Below, piece after piece: positions 54,308 through 64,000 of a DNA stretch of 64,000 nt. Within the stretch, counting starts at the first letter, position 1. Every line of letters begins with the position of its first letter. Below the pieces are notes generated by a model. The model made no database searches, had not been told where the DNA came from, and saw only the letters and a program-made list of their open reading frames with translations. Source of the DNA: Janthinobacterium agaricidamnosum NBRC 102515 = DSM 9628 (lineage in GTDB: Bacteria > Pseudomonadota > Gammaproteobacteria > Burkholderiales > Burkholderiaceae_D); contig NZ_HG322949.1 in assembly GCF_000723165.1 (NCBI RefSeq), positions 2,208,234 to 2,272,233 on the forward strand, given 5' to 3'. The position numbers were made by a program, and so were the translations under genes.

Positions 54308-55360
54308 TTGACTTTTTGTGATGGGAAAACTCCATTGGTACAACGAATTCTTCAGCCAGGCGAAATTGAAGGACTGGACCACAACGCGATTCCGCGCCTG
54401 CTGCTGCCGCAGCCCGGCAGCCTGTTCAGCGCGCGCGCCCAACGGCTGCGCCAGCTGGCGCAAGGCGAAGTGGCCGGCATCCCGGTCGAAGCCAGCCTGC
54501 AAGGTTATCTGCTGCTGATGGCGCAATTGGCCGAGGCGCAAGCCGGGGTGGTGGCGTCCCTGACTCCTGATGCGATACCCCCGGCCGACGCCGAAGCGCT
54601 GTCGCGCGCGGCCAGGCACCGCATGCCGGTGCTGCCGGTCAGCGACGAACGCGCGCCGGTATGGCGCGACATCCTGCGCCAGATCCTCGACCGGCTCGAA
54701 AGCGCCGCCGCCGCTCAGCCGCCGCTGGCGGCCGTGCTGGCCGATTTGCGCGCGCAGGACGACAGGGCGCTGGAAGCGGCGGCCGACGCGGTCGTCGCGC
54801 AGGACGCCGGACAAGTCAATCCGCTGCAAGCGCCATTCATCGCCGCCGCGCTGCAAATCCTGTGGTCGGTGCGCGCCAGCGGCTTGCGCGCCAATCGCGT
54901 GCCGGAACTCGACACCGGCACGCTGTGCCCGGTATGCGGTTCGCACCCGGTGGCCAGCGTGATCCGCATCGGCGGCCAGTCGCAAGGCTACCGCTACCTG
55001 CATTGCGGCATCTGCGAAAGCGAATGGCATATGGTGCGGGTCAAATGCTCGACCTGCGAACAAAATGCCCATATCGCCTACCAGGGCCTGGATGCGGCCG
55101 ACGCGGCGCCGTTCGACCCGTCCGAGGAAGTCAGGAGCAAGTCCGGCAACAAGGCCAACGACCCGAAAAAGGTGGCCCGCGCCGAAACCTGCGAAGACTG
55201 TCATACCTACCGCAAGGTATTCAACCAGGAGCACGACTTGCATGTCGAAGCGGTGGCCGACGACCTGGCCAGCCTGATGCTCGACTTGCTGGTCGGCGAA
55301 GCCGGTTACCAGCGCGCCAGCGGCAATCCCTTGCTGTGGCTGGGAACGGACGGCGCATGA
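54308..55360 (+). CDS. fdhE: Formate dehydrogenase accessory protein FdhE
   Basis: This 350-residue rubredoxin-like maturation factor is needed for active formate dehydrogenase. Four CxxC motifs are visible: CPVC, CGIC, CSTC and CEDC, in the order of the FdhE family ([35 protein letters not shown] and [12 protein letters not shown]). The N-terminal [12 protein letters not shown] matches FdhE beginnings. The only in-frame starts are TTG codons (54308, 54335) because a stop lies at 54299. An ATG at 54321 is in another frame, so the exact start is uncertain. Its end overlaps selA (ATGA). Confidence 0.92.
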   Translation: MTFCDGKTPLVQRILQPGEIEGLDHNAIPRLLLPQPGSLFSARAQRLRQLAQGEVAGIPVEASLQGYLLLMAQLAEAQAGVVASLTPDAIPPADAEALSRAARHRMPVLPVSDERAPVWRDILRQILDRLESAAAAQPPLAAVLADLRAQDDRALEAAADAVVAQDAGQVNPLQAPFIAAALQILWSVRASGLRANRVPELDTGTLCPVCGSHPVASVIRIGGQSQGYRYLHCGICESEWHMVRVKCSTCEQNAHIAYQGLDAADAAPFDPSEEVRSKSGNKANDPKKVARAETCEDCHTYRKVFNQEHDLHVEAVADDLASLMLDLLVGEAGYQRASGNPLLWLGTDGA

Positions 55361-56763
55361 GCGCTACGCAAACCGTGCGCCTGCCGTCGATCGACCGCAT
55401 CCTCGGCGATGCGGCCTGCCAGCCGCTGATTGCCCAGTACGGCCGCAGCCAGACGCTGGCCGCGGCGCGCGCGTTATTGGCGGAACTGCGCGGTGCCATG
55501 CTGGGCGGCGCCACCGTGGCTGGCGCCGCGATCGATGAGTTAAGCGCGGAACTGGGGCGGCGCCTGGCGCGGCAAGTCCGCTCGCAACTGCGCCCGGTAT
55601 TCAACCTGAGCGGCACCGTGCTGCACACGAATCTGGGACGCGCGCTGCTGCCCGACAGCGCGGTGCAGGCGGTGGTCGAAGCGCTGCAGTGGCCGATGAA
55701 CCTGGAATTCGACCTCGACACCGGCAAGCGCGGCGACCGCGACGACCTGGTCGAGCAATTGCTGCGCGACCTGACCGGCGCCGAAGCGGCCACCGTGGTC
55801 AACAATAACGCCGCCGCCGTGCTGCTGCTGTTGTCGACGCTGGCGCCGGGCCGCGAAGTGATCGTCTCGCGCGGCGAGCTGGTCGAAATCGGCGGCGCCT
55901 TCCGCATCCCCGACATCATGACCCGCGCCGGCGCGCTGCTGCGCGAAGTGGGCAGCACCAACCGCACCCACCTGGCCGATTACGCCAACGCGGCCGGTCC
56001 CGACACCGCGCTGATGATGAAGGTCCATTGCAGTAATTATGCGATCACCGGTTTCACCAAGAGCGTCGAGCTGGACCAGTTGGTGCCGCTGGCGCGCCAG
56101 CACGGCATCCCGACCGCCGTCGACCTGGGCAGCGGCACGCTGGTCGACCTGGCCCAGTACGGCTTGCCGCACGAAACCACGGTGCGCGAAACCATCGAGG
56201 CCGGCGCCGACCTGGTCACCTTCAGCGGCGACAAGCTGCTGGGCGGCCCGCAATGCGGCGTCATCGTCGGCCGGACCGACCTGATCGCCAGGATCAAGCG
56301 CAATCCGTTAAAACGCGCATTAAGGGTCGGCAAGCTGACGCTGGCGGCGCTGGAACCGGTGCTGCAACTGTACCGCGCGCCCGACTTGCTGGCCGACCGC
56401 CTGACCACCTTGCGGCTGCTGACCCGGCCCGCCGGCGTCATGCAGCGCCAGGCGCTGGAAATCCTGCCGCTGTTGCAGCGAGTCGTTGGCGAGAACTATC
56501 GGGTGACGGCCGAGCCGATGACAAGCCAGATCGGCAGCGGCGCCTTGCCGGTCGATCAATTGCCGAGCTACGGGCTGGCGCTGCGTTGCGCGCCGGGCGT
56601 CCGTATCAGCAATGCGCTGGGCTTGCTGGAACAGCGGCTGCGCGGCTTGCCGCATCCGGTGATCGGCCGCATCCACCAGGATGCGCTGTGGCTGGACTTG
56701 CGCTGCCTGGAAGCGGGACACCAGCCTGTGTTCATGGAGCAACTGGAGCAACTGATTACATGA
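55357..56763 (+). CDS. selA: L-seryl-tRNA(Sec) selenium transferase
   Basis: This is a 468-residue PLP enzyme that converts Ser-tRNA(Sec) to Sec-tRNA(Sec) with selenophosphate. The catalytic Lys 293 lies in [13 protein letters not shown]. Other blocks are the N-terminal [58 protein letters not shown] and [13 protein letters not shown] chose ATG 55357, which overlaps the fdhE stop. The open frame continues far upstream in antisense-like composition and is not real. Its stop overlaps selB (ATGA), so the two are translationally coupled. Confidence 0.96.
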   Translation: MSATQTVRLPSIDRILGDAACQPLIAQYGRSQTLAAARALLAELRGAMLGGATVAGAAIDELSAELGRRLARQVRSQLRPVFNLSGTVLHTNLGRALLPDSAVQAVVEALQWPMNLEFDLDTGKRGDRDDLVEQLLRDLTGAEAATVVNNNAAAVLLLLSTLAPGREVIVSRGELVEIGGAFRIPDIMTRAGALLREVGSTNRTHLADYANAAGPDTALMMKVHCSNYAITGFTKSVELDQLVPLARQHGIPTAVDLGSGTLVDLAQYGLPHETTVRETIEAGADLVTFSGDKLLGGPQCGVIVGRTDLIARIKRNPLKRALRVGKLTLAALEPVLQLYRAPDLLADRLTTLRLLTRPAGVMQRQALEILPLLQRVVGENYRVTAEPMTSQIGSGALPVDQLPSYGLALRCAPGVRISNALGLLEQRLRGLPHPVIGRIHQDALWLDLRCLEAGHQPVFMEQLEQLIT

Positions 56764-58700
56764 TCGTTGGCACCGCAGGCCATATCGACCATGGCAAGAC
56801 CACGCTGACGCGCGCCTTGACCGGCGTCCACACCGACCGCCTGAAGGAAGAACAGGCGCGCGGCATTTCCATCGAACTGGGCTATGCCTATCTGCCGCTG
56901 GCCGATGGCACGGTGCTGGGCGTGATCGACGTGCCGGGCCATGAAAAATTCATCCGCACCATGGCCGCCGGCGTCACCGGCATCGACTTCGCCTTGCTGG
57001 TGGTGGCGGCCGACGACGGCGTGATGCCGCAAACCCGCGAACACCTGGCCATCCTGCGCCTGCTGGGCGTGGTTCGCGGCGCGGTGGCGCTGACCAAGAT
57101 CGACCGCGTCGACGGCGAGCGGGCGGCCCAGGTCGAACTCGACATCCGGGCCCTGCTGGCCGATACCGCGCTGGCCGGCGCGCCGGTATTTGGCGTCGCC
57201 GCCACGCGCGACGGCGATCCCGGCGTGGCCGCCTTGCTGGCCCATTTGTCGCGGCAGGCGCGCGACTTGCCGCGGCGCGACGAGCGGCGTTTGTTCCGGC
57301 TCGGCGTCGACCGCGTGTTTACGCTGCCGGGGCAGGGCACCATCGTCACCGGCACCGCGCTGGCCGGGCGGGTCAAGGTCGGCGATACGCTGCAACTGGC
57401 GCCGGGCGGACAAACGTCGCGGGTGCGCAGCATCCACGCGCAAAACCGCGCCGCCGACAGCGGTCTGGCCGGCCAGCGCCTGGCGCTGAACCTGGGCGGC
57501 ATCGCCCGCGAAGATATCGAACGCGGCAACTGGATGGTCGCGCCGGCGCTGGCCGCGTGTTCCGAACGGATCGACGCCGAACTGACGCTGCTGCCCGATT
57601 GCGGCCTGACGTTGAAACCCTGGTCGCCGCTGCATGTGCACCTGGGCGCGGCGCACCAGGTGGCGCGGGTGGTGATGCTGGACGGTGAACAACTGGCGCC
57701 GGGCCAGCGCGGCCGCGTGCAACTGGTATTCGACACGCCGCTGCACGCGGTGCCGGGCGACCGTTTCGTGGTGCGCAATCCGCAAGCGACGCTGACGGTC
57801 GGCGGCGGGCTGGTGCTGGACCCGTTCGGCCCGGCCCGCAAGCGGCGCAGTCCGGCGCGCCATGCGTGGCTGGATGCATTGGCCGCGTTTATCGCGCACG
57901 ATGACTATGCGGCGCTGCTGGCGCTCAGCCCGTCGGGCCTGCGCCTGTCGCTGCTCCTGCGCCTGTCGCAACTGCCGGCCGAGCACATCGCGCTGCCGCC
58001 GGACACCCGCAAGATCGGCTTGCGCGGCGACGATACGCTGCTGCTGTCGCCAGCATCGTTCGAGGTTCTTGGCCAGCGCATCGTGCAGGCGCTGGACGGC
58101 TTTCACCAGCGCGCGCCGGATGAAGCGGGGCCGGAATTGTGGCGCTTGAAACGCATTGTCGACAGCGATATGGAAGACGCGCTGTGGAGCGCCTTGGTGG
58201 CCGACCTGCTGGAGCGCGGCGACTTGCGCCAGCGCGGCGCCAGCCTGCATTTGCCGAGTCACAGCGTCGAGCTGCGGCCGGAAGAGCAAGCCGTCGCCGG
58301 CCGCTTGCTGGCCGCGCTGGAGCAGGGCGCTTTCGATCCGCCGTGGGTGCGCGACCTGGGCCGCCAGTTTGCGCTGGAAGAGGGCGAAACCCGGCGCTTG
58401 CTGCGCAAATTGGCCAAGGCCGGCCAGGTCAGTCAAATCGTGCCCGACCTGTTTTACCATCCGGCCGCGCTGGCCAGGCTGGCGCAACTGGTCGCCAGCC
58501 TGGCCGCCGGCGCCGAGCAAGCCGGAGCGCAGCCCGGCGCCGGTGCGGTGGGCGCGGCCGCGTTCCGCGACGCCTGCGGATTGGGGCGCAAGCGGGCGAT
58601 ACAGGTTTTGGAATTTTTCGACCGGGTCGGTTATACTCGCCGTGTCGGCAACGGGCATTTATTGCGCCCGCATGCCGCGTGGTCTTATCGCGCCGCCTGA
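56760..58700 (+). CDS. selB: Selenocysteine-specific elongation factor
   Basis: This 646-residue GTPase brings Sec-tRNA to UGA codons marked by SECIS. The G domain shows [20 protein letters not shown] (G1), GISIELG (G2), DVPGHE (G3) and TKID (G4). Three beta-barrel domains follow, including [13 protein letters not shown], and then a C-terminal array of winged helices from about 400 ([28 protein letters not shown] is the last), which binds the SECIS hairpin. Length is normal for SelB. The gene ends 31 bases before the selC tRNA. The upstream frame continuation to 56253 is not used. Confidence 0.96.
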   Translation: MIVGTAGHIDHGKTTLTRALTGVHTDRLKEEQARGISIELGYAYLPLADGTVLGVIDVPGHEKFIRTMAAGVTGIDFALLVVAADDGVMPQTREHLAILRLLGVVRGAVALTKIDRVDGERAAQVELDIRALLADTALAGAPVFGVAATRDGDPGVAALLAHLSRQARDLPRRDERRLFRLGVDRVFTLPGQGTIVTGTALAGRVKVGDTLQLAPGGQTSRVRSIHAQNRAADSGLAGQRLALNLGGIAREDIERGNWMVAPALAACSERIDAELTLLPDCGLTLKPWSPLHVHLGAAHQVARVVMLDGEQLAPGQRGRVQLVFDTPLHAVPGDRFVVRNPQATLTVGGGLVLDPFGPARKRRSPARHAWLDALAAFIAHDDYAALLALSPSGLRLSLLLRLSQLPAEHIALPPDTRKIGLRGDDTLLLSPASFEVLGQRIVQALDGFHQRAPDEAGPELWRLKRIVDSDMEDALWSALVADLLERGDLRQRGASLHLPSHSVELRPEEQAVAGRLLAALEQGAFDPPWVRDLGRQFALEEGETRRLLRKLAKAGQVSQIVPDLFYHPAALARLAQLVASLAAGAEQAGAQPGAGAVGAAAFRDACGLGRKRAIQVLEFFDRVGYTRRVGNGHLLRPHAAWSYRAA

Positions 58701-58731
58701 AGCCGGCGGCGCGTTCACTGTTGTCCGCATT

Positions 58732-58827
58732 GGAAAGCATACTCATCCGGTGATGTGGCCGGGCTTCAAACCCGGTGGAGGGCGTCAGCCGTTCTCCCGT
58801 AGGTTCGACTCCTACTGTTTTCCGCCA
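58732..58827 (+). tRNA. selC: Selenocysteine tRNA (anticodon UCA)
   Basis: This is a 96-base tRNA with the features of bacterial tRNA(Sec): an 8-bp acceptor stem (GGAAAGCA pairing with TGTTTTCC, one G-T pair), anticodon TCA at 58766-58768 in a CTTCAAA loop, a long variable arm (about 58776-58797), the T arm GTAGGTTCGACTCCTAC and an encoded GCCA end. It reads UGA as Sec together with SelA and SelB, encoded just upstream, and would serve the fdnG codon. Confidence 0.97.
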
Positions 58828-58844
58828 AATTCTCCTGTTATGAA

Positions 58845-58888
58845 AAACAAAGCCCCCTGGCGCCATCATCGCGCAGGGGGCTTTGTTT
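58845..58888. terminator. Bidirectional terminator between selC and the Cys formate dehydrogenase
   Basis: A 15-bp stem (AAACAAAGCCCCCTG at 58845-58859 pairing with CAGGGGGCTTTGTTT at 58874-58888) has T-rich flanks in both directions. It separates the convergent selenium block from the second formate dehydrogenase operon. Confidence 0.9.
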
Positions 58889-58900
58889 ACACCGGCCTAT

Positions 58901-59563
58901 TTACTTGTCGTGCTGGCGCGACTTCCTGACCACTTGTTCAAACCAGCGCGGATGGTGCTTGCGCGCCCATCCGTAGGTGACCGTGCCGCGCACCATCGCG
59001 CCGATCGAACCCTTGACCCAGAACGCGGCGTAGATGTGCACCACGATGGCACAAATCAGCACGAACGCGCAGAAGGCATGCAGCAGCAGGGCGAAGCGCA
59101 CCACGTCGATCGGGAAATAGAACGCGAAGTAGGCGCGCCAGATCACGATGCCCGACAACAGCAGGCCGCTCATGCAGCCGATCAGCGCAAAGAACAGCAG
59201 CTTCTGGCCGGCGTTGTACATGCCGATCTTCGGCAGCTTGTCTTCGCGGTTGTTGAGCACGTCGCCGATCTGCTTCAGCCACTGCACGTCGGCCTTGTCG
59301 ATGTGGTTGTGATGCCAGAAGCGCAGCGCCAGCAGGGCGAACGAGACGAACATCACCAGTCCGATGAAGGGATGCAGGATGCGCGTCCACTGGCCGCCGC
59401 CGAGGAACATCGCCAGCCAGGCGGTCGCCGGGTGGAACATGGCCAGGCCGGAGACCGCCAGCAGGATGAAGCAGATGGCGGTGACCCAGTGATTGCTGCG
59501 CTCATTCGGCGTGTAGCGCTGGATCAGCGGGTTGCCGTCCTTGTCGTGGCTGGATGTGCTCAT
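58901..59563 (-). CDS. Formate dehydrogenase cytochrome b556 gamma subunit (Cys operon)
   Basis: This 220-residue paralogue of the gamma subunit at 53513 has the same four helices ([86 protein letters not shown]) and conserved His positions. It begins [17 protein letters not shown], so only the extreme ends and scattered positions differ from copy 1. Its ATG overlaps the beta-subunit stop by 4 bases. It carries electrons to quinone for the Cys-type enzyme. A shared bidirectional terminator ends the transcript. Confidence 0.94.
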   Translation of the reverse strand: MSTSSHDKDGNPLIQRYTPNERSNHWVTAICFILLAVSGLAMFHPATAWLAMFLGGGQWTRILHPFIGLVMFVSFALLALRFWHHNHIDKADVQWLKQIGDVLNNREDKLPKIGMYNAGQKLLFFALIGCMSGLLLSGIVIWRAYFAFYFPIDVVRFALLLHAFCAFVLICAIVVHIYAAFWVKGSIGAMVRGTVTYGWARKHHPRWFEQVVRKSRQHDK

Positions 59564-60474
59564 GATTGTTCCTCCCTGATCTGTTCGGCCTCGGCCAGCG
59601 CTTCGGCTTCCTCCGCCTTGCTGACTTCATTCGGTCCCACGCGCGAGTAATGGAACCAGCCCGCCAGCGCCGTGGCGGCGATGCCGGCCAGCGCCAGCGG
59701 CTTGCTCAAGCCTTTCCAGACGCCGACCATCGGGCTGATCTTCGGGTTCTTGCGCAAGCCGTGGTACAGCGTCGGCTTGTCGGCGTGGTGCAGCACGTAC
59801 ATCACATGGGTGCCGCCGACACCGGCCGGATCGTACAGGCCGGCATTCTCGAAACCGCGCGACTTCAAGTCTTCGATGCGCTCGGCCGCGTGCTCCTGCA
59901 TGTCTTCCTTGGTGCCGAAGGTGATGGCGCCGGTCGGGCAAGTCTTGACGCACGCCGGTTCCTGGCCGACCGCCACGCGGTCCGAGCACAGCGTGCACTT
60001 GTAGGCGCGGTTGTCCTTTTTCGAGATGCGCGGCACGTCGAACGGACAGCCGGCCACGCAGTAGCCGCAGCCGATGCAGTTTTCCTGGTGAAAATCGACG
60101 ATGCCGTTGGTGTACTGCACGATGGCGCCCGGCGAAGGACAGGCTTTCAGGCAGCCCGGATCTTCGCAGTGCATGCAGCCGTCCTTGCGGATCAGCCATT
60201 CCAGGTTGCCGTCGTTGCTTTCCACTTCGGAAAACCGCATCACCGTCCACGATTGCGGCGTCAGGTCGGTCGGGTTGTCGTACACGCCGACGTTTTCGCC
60301 GACCTCGTCGCGCAAGTCGTTCCATTCCATGCAGGCGGTCTGGCACGCCTTGCAGCCGATGCATTTCGATACATCGATCAGTTTGGCGACCGTGCCGGTC
60401 ACCGGCGTGCGCGCCATCGGCGGCTGCACCGTCGTCGCCGACAGGCGCTTGATATCAAGTGATTGTAATGACAT
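59560..60474 (-). CDS. Formate dehydrogenase iron-sulfur beta subunit (Cys operon)
   Basis: This is a 304-residue paralogue of the beta subunit at 52603. All four Cys clusters are intact ([36 protein letters not shown] and [21 protein letters not shown]), as is the C-terminal helix ([20 protein letters not shown]). It differs from copy 1 at few positions before residue 235 and more in the C-terminal tail ([20 protein letters not shown]). It is 20 bases downstream of the Cys-type alpha subunit gene and overlaps the gamma gene. I infer that it works only with its own operon partners, though exchange is possible. Confidence 0.95.
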   Translation of the reverse strand: MSLQSLDIKRLSATTVQPPMARTPVTGTVAKLIDVSKCIGCKACQTACMEWNDLRDEVGENVGVYDNPTDLTPQSWTVMRFSEVESNDGNLEWLIRKDGCMHCEDPGCLKACPSPGAIVQYTNGIVDFHQENCIGCGYCVAGCPFDVPRISKKDNRAYKCTLCSDRVAVGQEPACVKTCPTGAITFGTKEDMQEHAAERIEDLKSRGFENAGLYDPAGVGGTHVMYVLHHADKPTLYHGLRKNPKISPMVGVWKGLSKPLALAGIAATALAGWFHYSRVGPNEVSKAEEAEALAEAEQIREEQS

Positions 60475-60494
60475 TTTTTATTCTCCTCGGGCCG

Positions 60495-63400
60495 TCAGGC
60501 CTTTTCCACTTTGACCAGGAACGACTTGTACTCCGGCGTCTGGGTGTTGGCGTCGGCCGTTACCGGCGACAGGGTGTTGACCAGATATCCCGGCTTGGTC
60601 AGGCCGGTGAAGCCCCAGTGGGTCGGCAGGCCGACCGTGTGCACGCGTTTGCCGTCGACCTGCAGCGCCTTGATGCGCTTGGTGACCACCGCCTTGGCGA
60701 CGATCTGGCCGCGCTTCGAGCTGACCTTGACCCGCTCGCCGTGCGCCACGCCGATTTCCTTGCCCAGTTCTTCGCCGATCTCGACAAACTGTTCCGGCTG
60801 GACGATGGCGTTGAGCCGCGCATGCTTGGTCCAGAAGCCGAAGTGCTCGGTGAGCCGGTAAGTGGTAGCCACATGCGGGTACTCGGCCGCGGTGCCGAGG
60901 CGGGCGCGGTCGCCGGGGAACACGCGCGCCGCCGGGTTGCTGGTGGCGAGCGGATTCTTCGGATGCATCGGGTTGTAGCCCAGCGGCGTTTCAAACGGTT
61001 CGTAGTGCTCCGGGAACGGTCCCTCGTTATAGGCGCCGCGCGCGAAGAAGCGCGCCACGCCCTCGGCCAGCATGATGAAGGCGCCCATGCCGTTTTCCGG
61101 CGGTTCGTCGGCCTTGAAGTCGGGCGTATCCATGCCGCCCCAGCTGCTGCCGTTCCAGCTGATCACGGGACGGCTCGGGTCGAGCGGCTTGCCGTGCGCG
61201 TCGCAGGAGGCGCGGTTGTACAGGATGCGGCGGTTGGCCGGCCAGGCCCAGGCCCAGTTCAGCGTATTGCCGCTGCCGCTAGGGTCGCTGTTGTCGCGCC
61301 GCGCCATCTGGTTGCCGGCCTGGGTCCAGCAGCCGGAGAAAATCCAGCAGCCGCTGGCGGTGCTGCCGTCGTCGCGCAGCTGGGCGAAGCCCGACAATTG
61401 TTCCCCTTTCTTCAGCAGCAGCTTGGTAGGGTCCTTGGGATCGGGCACGCTGGCCAGCACGCGGCCGTTGAACTCCATCGCCAGCTCTTCCGGCGTGGGC
61501 GACGCCGGGCGCGCATAGTTCCAGGCCAGGTTGACGATCGGATCCGGATAGACCCCGCCCTCGGTCCGGTACAAGGTCTTCATGCGCAGGTGCAGCGCGC
61601 TCATGATGTCGATGTCGCTGCGCGCCTGGCCCGGCGGTTCCACGCCCTGCCAGTGCCATTGCAGCACGCGCGACGAGCTGACCAGCGAGCCGCTCTCTTC
61701 GGCGAAGCAGGTGGTCGGCAGGCGGAATACCTCGGTCATGATCTTGCCCGGATCGACCACGTTGAATTCGCCGTGCGGCTTCCAGAATTCGGCCGTTTCC
61801 ACCGCCAGCGGGTCCATCACCACCAGGAATTTGAGCTTGGCCAGCGCCTCGCTGGTCTTGTGCTTGTCCGGCGCCGAGCCCAGGATGTTAAAGCCCTGCA
61901 CGATGTAGCCGTTCATCTCGCCGTTGTGCATCAGTTCGATGGTTTGCACCATGTCGTACAGCTTGTCCAGCTTGGGCAGGTAGTCGTAGGCCCAGTGGTT
62001 GTCGGCCGTGGCGGCGTCGCCCCACCAGCTTTTCATGAAGCTGACGTGGAATTTGCGGTAATTGCTCCAGTAGCTGAGCTGGTTCGGACGCAGCGGTTTC
62101 AGCGCCCGCGTCTCGACGTACTTTTCATAGTCCTGCTCGGCCTCGCTGGGCAGCGTCAGGTAGCCCGGCAGGGCGCTCGACAGCAGGCCCAGGTCGGTCA
62201 GGCCCTGGATGTTCGAGTGGCCGCGCAGTGCGTTCATGCCGCCGCCGGAAATGCCGATGTTACCCAGCAGCAGCTGCACCATGCAGGCGGTGCGGATGGT
62301 CTGGGCGCCGTTGGAATGGTGGGTCCAGCCGAGCGCGAACAGGATGGTGCCGGCGCGGCCCGGCTTGGCCGTGGTGGCCAGCGTGTCGGCCACTTTCAGG
62401 AATTTTTCGCGCGGCACGCCGCAAGTGCGTTCCACCATCTCCAGTGTATAGCGCGCATAGTGTTTTTTCATCAGCTGGTACACGCAGCGCGGGTGCTGCA
62501 GCGTGGGGTCGACCTTGGCGTAGCCGTCGGCGCCGATTTCGTAGTCCCAGCTGATCTTGTCGGTATAGCGGCCTTTCTCCTTGTCGTAGCCCGAATACAG
62601 GCCGTCCTCGAAGCCGAAGTCCTCGCGCACGATGAACGACATGTCGGTATTGGCGTGCACGTAGTCGTGGTTGATCTGGTCGGTGGTCAGCAAGTGGTTG
62701 ATGACCGCGCCGAGGAACACGATGTCGGTGCCGGTGCGGGTGGCGACATAGTAGTCGGCCACCGAGGCGGTGCGGGTAAAGCGCGGGTCGACCACGATCA
62801 GCCTGGCCTTGTTGTGCGCCTTGGCCTCGACCACCCACTTGAAGCCGCAGGGATGGGCCTCGGCCGCGTTGCCGCCCATCGACAGGATCACGTCGGCGTT
62901 CTTGATGTCGACCCAGTGGTTGGTCATCGCGCCGCGGCCGAACGACGGCATCAGCGCGGCCACCGTCGGCGCGTGGCAGACCCGGGCCTGGTTGTCGAAG
63001 GCCAGCATGCCCATGCTGCGCGCCACCTTGTGGGTCAGGTAACCGGCTTCATTGCTGGCGGCCGAAGCGGCCAGCATGCCGGTGGAAAGCCATCGGTTGA
63101 CGGTCTTGCCGTCCGCCGTTTTCTGGACGAAGTGCGCATCGCGATCGGCTTTCATCAGCCGGGCGATGCGGTCCAGCGCGTCCGGCCAGGACATTTTCTG
63201 CCAGTCGCTGGCGCCGGGCGCGCGGTATTCCGGCACCAGCAGGCGGTTCGGACTGTGGATGAAATCGATCAGGCTGGCGCCTTTCGGGCACAGCGTGCCG
63301 CGGTTGACCGGATGATCCGGGTCGCCCTCGATGTGGATGATGCTGGGGATGGCGTTTTTTGCATGGTCGCCGAGGCCGTACATCAGCAAGCCGCAGCCGA

Positions 63401-63566
63401 CTGAACAGTAAGGACAGGTATTGCGTGTTTCCGTGGCGCGGCTCAGCTTGTATTGCCGGACTTCGGCCAAGGCTGTCGCCGGCATGAAGCCGAGCATCGC
63501 GAGGCTGGAGCCGGCGATGGTCGCGCCAGTAACCCCCAGGAATTGGCGGCGTGACATCTGCATCAT
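60495..63566 (-). CDS. Cysteine-type formate dehydrogenase, catalytic alpha subunit
   Basis: This 1023-residue paralogue of the Sec enzyme has identical length and register: Tat signal SRRQFL, [4Fe-4S] ligands Cys 51, 54, 58 and 93, and the same C-terminal [12 protein letters not shown]. At codon 197 (62976-62978) it has TGC, reading NQARVCHAPTVAAL, so Cys replaces Sec as the Mo/W ligand. The bases after the codon no longer form the SECIS hairpin (the GGU loop is lost). It can therefore be made without selenium, SelA, SelB or SelC, probably with lower turnover. It heads the minus-strand operon with its beta and gamma subunits. Confidence 0.95.
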   Translation of the reverse strand: MMQMSRRQFLGVTGATIAGSSLAMLGFMPATALAEVRQYKLSRATETRNTCPYCSVGCGLLMYGLGDHAKNAIPSIIHIEGDPDHPVNRGTLCPKGASLIDFIHSPNRLLVPEYRAPGASDWQKMSWPDALDRIARLMKADRDAHFVQKTADGKTVNRWLSTGMLAASAASNEAGYLTHKVARSMGMLAFDNQARVCHAPTVAALMPSFGRGAMTNHWVDIKNADVILSMGGNAAEAHPCGFKWVVEAKAHNKARLIVVDPRFTRTASVADYYVATRTGTDIVFLGAVINHLLTTDQINHDYVHANTDMSFIVREDFGFEDGLYSGYDKEKGRYTDKISWDYEIGADGYAKVDPTLQHPRCVYQLMKKHYARYTLEMVERTCGVPREKFLKVADTLATTAKPGRAGTILFALGWTHHSNGAQTIRTACMVQLLLGNIGISGGGMNALRGHSNIQGLTDLGLLSSALPGYLTLPSEAEQDYEKYVETRALKPLRPNQLSYWSNYRKFHVSFMKSWWGDAATADNHWAYDYLPKLDKLYDMVQTIELMHNGEMNGYIVQGFNILGSAPDKHKTSEALAKLKFLVVMDPLAVETAEFWKPHGEFNVVDPGKIMTEVFRLPTTCFAEESGSLVSSSRVLQWHWQGVEPPGQARSDIDIMSALHLRMKTLYRTEGGVYPDPIVNLAWNYARPASPTPEELAMEFNGRVLASVPDPKDPTKLLLKKGEQLSGFAQLRDDGSTASGCWIFSGCWTQAGNQMARRDNSDPSGSGNTLNWAWAWPANRRILYNRASCDAHGKPLDPSRPVISWNGSSWGGMDTPDFKADEPPENGMGAFIMLAEGVARFFARGAYNEGPFPEHYEPFETPLGYNPMHPKNPLATSNPAARVFPGDRARLGTAAEYPHVATTYRLTEHFGFWTKHARLNAIVQPEQFVEIGEELGKEIGVAHGERVKVSSKRGQIVAKAVVTKRIKALQVDGKRVHTVGLPTHWGFTGLTKPGYLVNTLSPVTADANTQTPEYKSFLVKVEKA

Positions 63567-64000
63567 AGTGACCTCTATCGCAGTGGGGATAAATTGCTTG
63601 ATGGTACTATTTTTCAGGGCAATAGATGGTTACAGTTCGGAAAGGTTGCTTTTTTGCGATAAAGGCCTTGCAACTATAGAGGGAGGGCCACAGAAAATAG
63701 GCGGACAATCCCTTGTGAACGGCGGTGGTTTACACCAAAGAATGATTTACTTGGTAGTAGCAGAAGTAATCAGGTGCTGGTTTCTGCGTGAACAGACCTG
63801 ATGGCGTGATTGCTTAATAATATATGCATCGACACTTATAGATACCATTGATGTTGATTAATTGATATTGAATTGGTCGGGTAGCCGTTGCCGAGTGACG
63901 GTTTGGCCAGATCGTGCAATAGTTTTAATGTCCTTCTTCCCTGGCAAAAAAACCGGCAATATTTGAATGCCTAAGTCATTGTTACTAAAGGAAAAGTATT
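63567..64000. other. Intergenic region upstream of the Cys formate dehydrogenase operon
   Basis: These 434 bases run to the window edge. They are AT-richer than the coding DNA and should contain the minus-strand promoter of the operon and GAGG just before its ATG. I see no convincing gene, terminator or named regulator site. Comparison with the bases upstream of 49518 shows no obvious shared promoter sequence. Confidence 0.45.

Noticed and set aside
60459..63404. A 981-codon plus-strand open frame opposite the Cys formate dehydrogenase
   Set aside because: Same reason: it is antisense to an unmistakable catalytic subunit, with composition typical of shadow frames.

Overview
The window comes from a GC-rich betaproteobacterium. 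The gene content and protein flavour (methylcitrate cluster prpB-prpC-acnD-prpF, AlaC, a Prc-type protease, a reverse transsulfuration pair) point to the family Oxalobacteraceae, near Janthinobacterium, Duganella or Massilia. That placement is inferred from recognition and was not tested by a search. No rRNA, phage block, integrase or CRISPR array is present. The only mobile DNA is the 3' end of an IS3-family transposase at the left edge.

Positions 1-8400 hold the IS fragment, a small exported-looking protein, and a minus-strand signalling cluster. The cluster contains a Ser/Thr protein kinase, a SEDS (FtsW/RodA-like) membrane protein with FHA-like N-terminal domains and a frameshift, an FHA-like partner, an SH3 membrane protein and a PP2C phosphatase. 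Its content recalls the actinobacterial pknB-pstP-rodA-fha operon. Positions 8400-12300 carry housekeeping genes: a GNAT acetyltransferase, an exported M28 peptidase, a persulfide-dioxygenase-like hydrolase and two tandem small proteins. Positions 12540-18702 are the propionate (2-methylcitrate) cluster, with a near-perfect sigma-54 promoter and TTTCA/TGAAA palindromes that look like PrpR enhancer sites.

Positions 18700-35000 are mixed. They contain a collapsed NCS2 permease, tRNA-Leu(UAA), a stand-alone PD-(D/E)XK nuclease of the kind used as a defence effector, and regulators. They also contain a ParB-like protein, the CBS/cystathionine lyase pair, thymidine kinase, a LysR remnant and a chemoreceptor. 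Positions 35000-49300 hold the Prc protease, the alanine transaminase and a tandem pair of candidate small RNAs with anti-Shine-Dalgarno C-rich segments and their own terminators. They also hold a paired acyl-CoA dehydrogenase/paired MaoC operon, a diguanylate cyclase, a decayed hybrid kinase, and an ACAD11-like dehydrogenase next to its phosphotransferase partner, with a TetR regulator and palindromic operators.

Positions 49518-63566 form the most striking block, a complete selenium-dependent formate oxidation module. It comprises fdnG with an in-frame UGA and a bacterial SECIS hairpin, fdnH, fdnI, fdhE, selA, selB and the selenocysteine tRNA selC. It is followed, across a bidirectional terminator, by a convergent second copy of the three-subunit formate dehydrogenase in which the same codon is Cys and the SECIS loop has been lost. 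The block therefore carries a selenium-dependent enzyme, its Sec-decoding machinery and a selenium-independent paralogue side by side.
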